64,000 nt of DNA from Onthophagus taurus (lineage: Eukaryota; Arthropoda; Insecta; Coleoptera; Scarabaeidae): NCBI RefSeq assembly GCF_036711975.1, contig NC_091975.1, positions 1,986,501 to 2,050,500 on the forward strand, written 5' to 3'. The position numbers were made by a program, and so were the translations under genes. A model generated the notes under the pieces. It saw only the letters and a list, made by a program, of their open reading frames with translations, was not told the DNA's origin and did no database searches. This document shows positions 58,801 through 64,000 of this stretch, one piece after another; within the stretch, counting starts at the first letter, position 1; the number at the start of each line of letters is the position of its first letter.

Positions 58801-60638
58801 TGATTTTGATGTCATGGCTCATGACATTCTGTGTGTAACCTGGCAACCCTGCTCCTTGGAATAAAAAAGAACATTTTTTTAAATTAAATGCTGCTTTGAA
58901 AATAATAAAAATAAAATTAAATATACTTACTTCATAATAAAAAAAAATCTAAACCGATTTTAGAAAAGTAAATCAAAACAGCATTTAAACAGAAAACTTT
59001 TTTTTATGAAAACGCCAATGGAACTTAACTCACCATTTTGTACAACTGGATAAGTCAATTCCAGTTAAAGCTTTACAGGTCCGAATAGCAGTTTTAATCA
59101 ATACTGAAGGATCAGTATCCGGCTGTTCGCCGTCCATTGAAGGACTCCATGGTCCCCCGATAGCCATCGTTTCATTTTTGCCACGTAATCCAACCAAGAA
59201 ATTAATAAGACGTGTTGGATGAACATAATCACGATCTTCGCTGTCCCGGTCCCTACGATCCTTATCTTCAGCCATTGCACAACACTTTTGATAAAGTTCA
59301 TCCGTCCCAGGCACACTCATCAACATCACTTTAGCTGAGAAGATGTAGTCAGCATCAGGTGGCTCGAGGACGGCGTCGTTTTCAATGACTGGCTCGACAT
59401 CTTTATTAACAATGTGAAAAACGCAGGGTTTGTTCAAACTGAATGGTTTATCGGCTGGAAATGCATTTATCCAACGAAAGGAGCTTTTAAAAAAATCTGA
59501 AGGTATGTAAAGATTTGAATAACGACGTCTTATTTCTAAAACATCAGCATCAGAACTAAAACAAAATAATAATTAGAATTATAAACACAACAAAGATTGT
59601 AATTGTAACTTACAGATCAAGTGCAATTTTTGGTATTTGTACCATATATCTTGGCACAATTCTAGATCTTCTCCTAGATTTTGGTGATCGAGATCTACGC
59701 CTTAATGGAGATTTTTTCTCCTCTTTCTCACGTTCTCTAATTCTTTCCTCACGTCTCTTCTTTCGTTCCATATCTTCATCTTCGCGTTCGCGATCACGGG
59801 ATCTTTCGCGACCTCTTCCGCTTAAAGAAGCTTTGTTTCGTTGATTGTTTCGGCTAAAACTCCCTTTCGAGTTATCTCCCGGAGGAGGGACGGCGTTGTA
59901 TCCGCTACTATTTCCGGAATTGTAGCTTTTAACATTGGAATTCCTACTTGAACCGCCTTGATTCATTGGTAACACTTGTATTCGAGTCGCGTTCCATTTA
60001 AACGGCATGCTCGGATTAAATGACGCTTCGACGAGAACTCTATCTCCGACAACTGGATTTGAACCTTTTACGCAAGCGGTTGTTTGAAAGAAGACGTCTT
60101 CATCAACGAAACCGAAATTATCATGGACTTTTGTTACTGTTCCGGTAAAAACGCGTTGCTTTGTACTTGTGTTACCTTTAATTTAAGATTTTTTATGATA
60201 CATAACCTAAAAATAAAATGTATCCTTACCTTGTACGGGTGGAACACCTGATACGTTTTGCGTTTGAAAAGCTGTAGGGTTTAAGGCTCGTGGATTCGGG
60301 TAAGTTACAGCACCAACTTGTTGGAACAGTTGATTTGAAGCAATTTGTGATCCTAATCCTGCAGCACTCATAGCGACGGCTGAGGTGTTGGCCATTTGTT
60401 GGAGCCCTAATCCTAGGTTTTGTTGTTGCATGGTCATCGCATTTTGAAATACTTGCTGTTGGTGCTGTTGCTGAAACGGCACCATGCCGCTGTTGTTGAG
60501 GTTGTTAAGAGCCCCCTGATTCATAATTTGTTGCTGAATAGTGTTTGTTTGACCGACGAGATTTGTAGCGGCAGTATTGGTGACGGCCGTACGCCACGGG
60601 GCCGTATTTTTCGATCCGAAAGGGCCGATGTTACTCAT
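55898..60638 (-). CDS. CCAR1: CCAR1 (cell division cycle and apoptosis regulator 1)
   Basis: Reverse-strand exons 60638-60230, 60175-59614, 59555-59034, 58294-57958, 57700-57443, 57390-56212 and 56137-55898 give about 1032 residues. The Gln-rich N terminus is followed by an S1-like domain (KQRVFTGTVTKVHDNFGFVD), an Arg/Glu and RS-rich stretch, RYMVQIPKIALDL and the DBC1/CARP1 domain (YVHPTRLINFLVGLRGKNE, RVETVVVFLPDVWSC). A SAP domain (SQLDPKAMTLGDLRNELNAR, then GLKSQLIAKL), FDCTVMSISLLLDYRPEDT, an EF-hand-like motif (LLSFVYFDQTHCGYIFEKDI) and a C-terminal coiled coil follow. All match human CCAR1 order. It is a nuclear coactivator and splicing-associated protein. The donor of the exon ending at 57958 appears to be GC, not GT. 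Confidence 0.96.
58466..58859. mobile_element. hAT-type MITE with 8-bp target duplication, CCAR1 intron
   Basis: The element 58474-58851 begins CAAGGTTGCCAGGTTTCAC and ends, reverse-complemented, CAGGGTTGCCAGGTTACAC. Its flanks are CTCCATGG and CTCCTTGG, an 8-bp duplication with one later change. TIRs starting CA-GGTTGCCA plus an 8-bp duplication are characteristic of hAT elements. The 378-bp inside is AT-rich and non-coding. Confidence 0.85.
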
Positions 60639-60856
60639 AATACTAGCGTGGTACTCGCGTGTTCAAACGAAATTTCACATAAAATTCGACATTTTTTGTT
60701 TGGACAGGTTTGGAGTACGTTCTATAATTGGTTGTCGTTACGTCATAAAGGAGCGCCATCTAGATGCGAATTATTTATTCAATTTTGATAACTTAAAAAT
60801 TATTTATATTTATTTAAATAAGTATTTATTAAAATAAATATTAGTATAAAAATGAG
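60639..60856 (-). promoter_or_regulatory. Short CCAR1 upstream region
   Basis: Only 218 bases separate the CCAR1 start from the stop of the upstream NHLRC2 gene on the same strand. The promoter of CCAR1 and the poly(A) site of NHLRC2 must share it. TTTATT motifs at about 60765-60840 (reverse-strand AATAAA) fit the NHLRC2 end. Confidence 0.45.
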
Positions 60857-63083
60857 TTACACAAGCTTAATTTCTTTATTACTTATTAATACCTTAGCTA
60901 CACGCTTTATTTCAGTACCACCATTATCCTCGAAATGTAGTAAAAATCGGGTTAAAAAGTTTCTTGGAAGACATGTATCATCCGTACATATAAAAACGTT
61001 AAAAACAACATCTATAGATTTAATATTATTTTCAATAAGATTGGATTGGCTTAAATCTAACGTAACATCTACATTTTCAACATTGTCCCCAGACCATGTT
61101 TTATCTAAACCGTTAATAAACCAGCTTTGTGGAGCATCTTTATTTAATTTAAACCCATTTGCAAAACTTAAATTAACTTTTAAACTAAGTTTACAACCAC
61201 TTACATGACAAATAATCGTTTCCGGTGTTAAAATAACATACTTCGTTTCATCTAAATACTTTTTTGTATCTAATTTTAGGTGCAACAACTTTACCTCTTT
61301 TATATTTCCGGTTCTTTCATCTAATTCAATCAATTTAACACAATGATTGTTTGTATCGGCGACAAGAAGTTTACCATCAATAACACATAACCCAGATGGT
61401 TCATTAAAAGAATTTAGGCCACCATCAATTGTATCCACTGTTTTCGGACCTGATAAAGATATTACTGAGTTTTTAGATACATCCACTTTCTTAATTTTGT
61501 GATTATAAGTATCTGCAATAAATAAAAATGATTCGTCTTGCGACAGGGCTACGCCTAGAGAGTGTTGGAGTTTAGCATTGGTTGATGTTCCATCGATATC
61601 ACCAAAAGCAAATAAATTCTAAAAATTAAATTAGTTACTTATTTAAAATTAAATGAAAATCAATAATTACATTTGGATCTTTTTCACCTCCAACAATACC
61701 CGAAACTTTCCCATCTAACAAAGATAACTTCCTAATTGTAGAGCTTTCGCTGTCAGCGATAAAAACAGCTTTATTTTTCTGACTTAAAGCTAAACCGGAT
61801 GGTTGTGCAAACGCTGCGTTATGAGGATATTGATTGTTTCTGTTTTCTTCTTTTCCACTACCAGCAATAGCAACACAACAATTTTTTTTATGCACTTTTG
61901 ATTTCCACCAGACAATATCATCAAGGAAATACGCCCAAATTTGATGAGTTCCCGCCATAGCAATAATTAAAACATTTTTTAACGCTTTATTTTCCACTTG
62001 GTTGTTTAAATCATGGGTTTTGAATACAGCTATATCCCATGGGGAAGATAATCGTTGCTCTTTCCCAAATTTTCCACCAATTTTATCATCACCTTGTTGA
62101 CCATCACCGGCAATAGTTTCAACAATTTTTAAAATTAAATCTATTCTTCTTATTGCATGATTTTCTGTATCAGCAACATATAAAGTGTTGGCGTCTTTAA
62201 ACACCAAACCTTGAGGAGAATTAAAACACGCCTCGTCAAATCCACCATCTTTAAATCCTTTTAAACCACCAACAATCGAATTAATTTCCCCATTTTGCTT
62301 TAAAATAATTATTCTATGATTTCCTGAATCAGAGATAGCAATAATTTCATTTTTGTCATCGTCAATAAAGTGAGTAACTTTTCCTGGGAACATTAAAGTA
62401 TTTAAGGATGATTTAATACGGAAATCAGGTGAAATCGGCAAAGATAAATTTACAATTTCATTTTTCGATTTAAAAAAATTTAAAGTGATGCTAATGAATC
62501 GTTCCAGTTGATCTAAATGAGTTTCGCCCATAAACATAATTAACGGACGTCCTTTTGGGTCAATTAAAAGCAATGTAGGCCAACAAATAATATTACATTT
62601 GTTCCACATATCCATAAAAGGGTCGTTAACAACTGGATGTGTAATATTATATCTTTGGATGGCGGATAATACGTTTTTTGAGTGCTTCTCATTGGAAAAT
62701 TTAGCACTATGTACTCCAATAACAACCAAACCATCTTCAATTCCAAACTTTTCCTCGATTTTCTTTAATCCAGGTAAAATATGCATGCAATTAATACAAC
62801 AATAGGTGAAAAAGTCGAGTAAAACAACCTTTCCTTTTAATTGATGTATGAATGATAAAGGTTCGGAAGTGTTGAACCATTCTAAGCCTAAAAAAGAAAA
62901 TTATAAAATCGATCCTAACCTCACTTTGGGGTGGAGTTCAAAATTACCTGGTTTAAAGTCGGTTACGGCGGGGTATTTAATTTGTTTAAGGTATTCTAGG
63001 ATGGATTCGCTCTCGGTTAACCCGCTGTTGTCGATTATATCTGTTAAAACTTGGTGTGAATCGACTAAATCTACAAATTCCAT
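60857..63083 (-). CDS. NHLRC2: NHLRC2 (thioredoxin-like and NHL-repeat protein)
   Basis: Reverse-strand exons 63083-62948, 62887-61671 and 61618-60857 give 704 residues, close to human NHLRC2 (726). The thioredoxin-like domain (GLEWFNTSEPLSFIHQLKGK, VVLLDFFTYCCINCMHILP) contains the CCINC motif that replaces the usual CxxC. NHL beta-propeller blades follow (ISDSGNHRIIIL, GFKDGGFDEACFNSPQGLVF, YVADTENHAIRRID, VADTNNHCVKLIEL), then a C-terminal beta-rich domain. The vertebrate protein is essential in development and implicated in cytoskeleton, phagocytosis and fibrosis; biochemical activity is unclear. Confidence 0.97.
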
Positions 63084-63400
63084 TTTTGGTTATGTTTCGA
63101 TGACGTATTACAAAAATAAAAATATGTAAAGGTTATGTTATTGATGAAGTTTAAATTAATAAAAAAATTTATTTGTAATAAATTAAGATCAATAATACAA
63201 TAATTAAGATAACTCGTTTGAATACAAACTAATTAATTTATCATACGAATATTTATTATTGATGTATTTCGATAATCGTTGAGATTTGCAAAACATTGAT
63301 TTACAGTTTACTGATTCATTGTTAGGTTGGGAAAATTTCTGTATTGAATCTGCGAGAAATGTAGAAATATTTTCGATTTTTTCGTCACCTAAAAGTCAAT
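63084..63400. other. Short intergenic region
   Basis: AT-rich spacer between the start of NHLRC2 and the end of the next reverse-strand gene. It must hold the NHLRC2 promoter. No motif stands out. Confidence 0.4.
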
Positions 63401-64000
63401 TTAATGCTTATTTAGATATTGTTTCTTTAGACATAGATTACCCAAATTTTTCGTTTCAAGACTTCGAAACATATCTTCACCTAAATTTCCGCCACCAAGG
63501 AAAAGGTGCTTTTTCTTTAAGGATGGAATAAACAATAACAAACATAATATTCCAATAAATGAGACGATTTTCTTGAAAATAACTAATTTAAGGATTATTT
63601 TACCAATTGTTAACAAATCAATTTTGTATTTTATTTTATCCAACACCGTCAAAAGAGCATGGGGTAAAAATTGGTCTTTAGGCCCGTAGGGTTGTTGTGG
63701 AGGAGGATGTGGGGGATAACTAAAAATAATTTTATCATTATTATAGTGCTAAATATTCCCGAGATAGGCAACCTAAATCGCATCTAAATAATCTAAGTTG
63801 CCTAAATTAAACAAAATTAACGAACTTACTTTGGTTCTGGGTAATATTGTGGTGGTCCATAAACCTTAGGTGGTCCATAATATGGTTTTTCATACTCCTG
63901 ATACCCACTCGGGTGATATCCACTTGGAGAATATCCGTTTGAAGGAAATCCATTTGAAGAAAATCCATACTCACCAGGATCGGATTTTTTATTTAAAACT
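63401..64000 (-). CDS. Unrecognised Gly/Tyr/Pro-rich protein with hydrophobic segment, 3' part
   Basis: Two reverse-strand exons are visible, one running from the right edge to 63830 and one 63719-63401, joined in phase (CCA AA / T TAT). The N-terminal part seen is repetitive ([20 protein letters not shown], then [17 protein letters not shown] and [12 protein letters not shown]). Next come [20 protein letters not shown] and a long hydrophobic stretch ([30 protein letters not shown]), then a basic, Gly-rich tail. The look is that of an insect cuticle-associated or secreted/membrane protein, but I cannot place it in a family. The upstream exons lie beyond the window. Confidence 0.6.

Noticed and set aside
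63286-63531. Plus-strand frame opposite the Gly/Tyr-rich gene
   Set aside because: It is the antisense of the reverse-strand exon that is supported by splice phase; no family resemblance.

Overview
The window is animal nuclear DNA, almost certainly from a holometabolous insect. It is AT-rich, and its genes are split by short introns (about 50-70 nt unless enlarged by repeats) with standard GT-AG junctions. It carries an innexin, a Sam-S gene with an insect-style pair of alternative exons, and many decayed DNA transposons. A beetle is my guess from the general look of the proteins; the order is not proven. No prokaryotic operon, CRISPR array, rRNA or tRNA gene was seen.

Layout. 1-5.1 kb: the last two exons of a shaking-B-like innexin (+). 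5.2-10.9 kb: gene-poor DNA with two relics of one LINE family. 11.1-13.9 kb: a single-pass membrane protein with a ZP-N type ectodomain and a long cytoplasmic tail (+). 14.6-27.6 kb: a GARNL3-type RapGAP/CNH protein (+) with three alternative first coding exons. 28.4-35.5 kb: GAPVD1/RME-6 (RasGAP-like plus VPS9, +). 36.0-37.5 kb: an FKBP15/WAFL-like coiled-coil protein without a visible FKBP domain (+). 37.9-43.0 kb: wapl, cohesin release factor (-). 43.6-44.8 kb: LRPAP1/RAP, the ER chaperone of LDL receptors (+). 45.1-48.3 kb: p53 (-). 48.8-49.2 kb: a TMEM216-family ciliary membrane protein (+). 50.0-54.1 kb: S-adenosylmethionine synthetase (-) with two mutually exclusive exons. 55.9-60.6 kb: CCAR1 (-). 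60.9-63.1 kb: NHLRC2 (-). 63.4-64.0 kb: the 3' end of an unrecognised Gly/Tyr/Pro-rich membrane protein (-).

These are unrelated housekeeping and signalling genes packed closely together. wapl/LRPAP1 and p53/TMEM216 are head-to-head pairs that may share promoters. FKBP15-like/wapl, LRPAP1/p53 and TMEM216/Sam-S are tail-to-tail. GARNL3-like and GAPVD1 are both small-GTPase regulators and lie in tandem, but I see no evidence that they are co-regulated.

The accessory interest lies in the introns. Several otherwise short introns have been inflated by DNA transposons: a Stowaway/plant-mariner-like element in GAPVD1 with a second element nested inside it, a TTAA-flanked piggyBac relic and a palindrome-rich TIR element in p53, a composite element with 122-bp tandem repeats in the GARNL3-like gene, a hAT transposase relic in Sam-S, a hAT MITE with 8-bp target duplications in CCAR1, and a 60-bp palindromic minisatellite in wapl. 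Most of these begin or end within a few tens of bases of a 5' splice site. I did not find a convincing new multi-gene system. The least expected items are the plant-mariner-like element, the WDV-repeat tail of the ZP-N protein, the FKBP15-like protein without FKBP, and a probable GC-AG intron in CCAR1.
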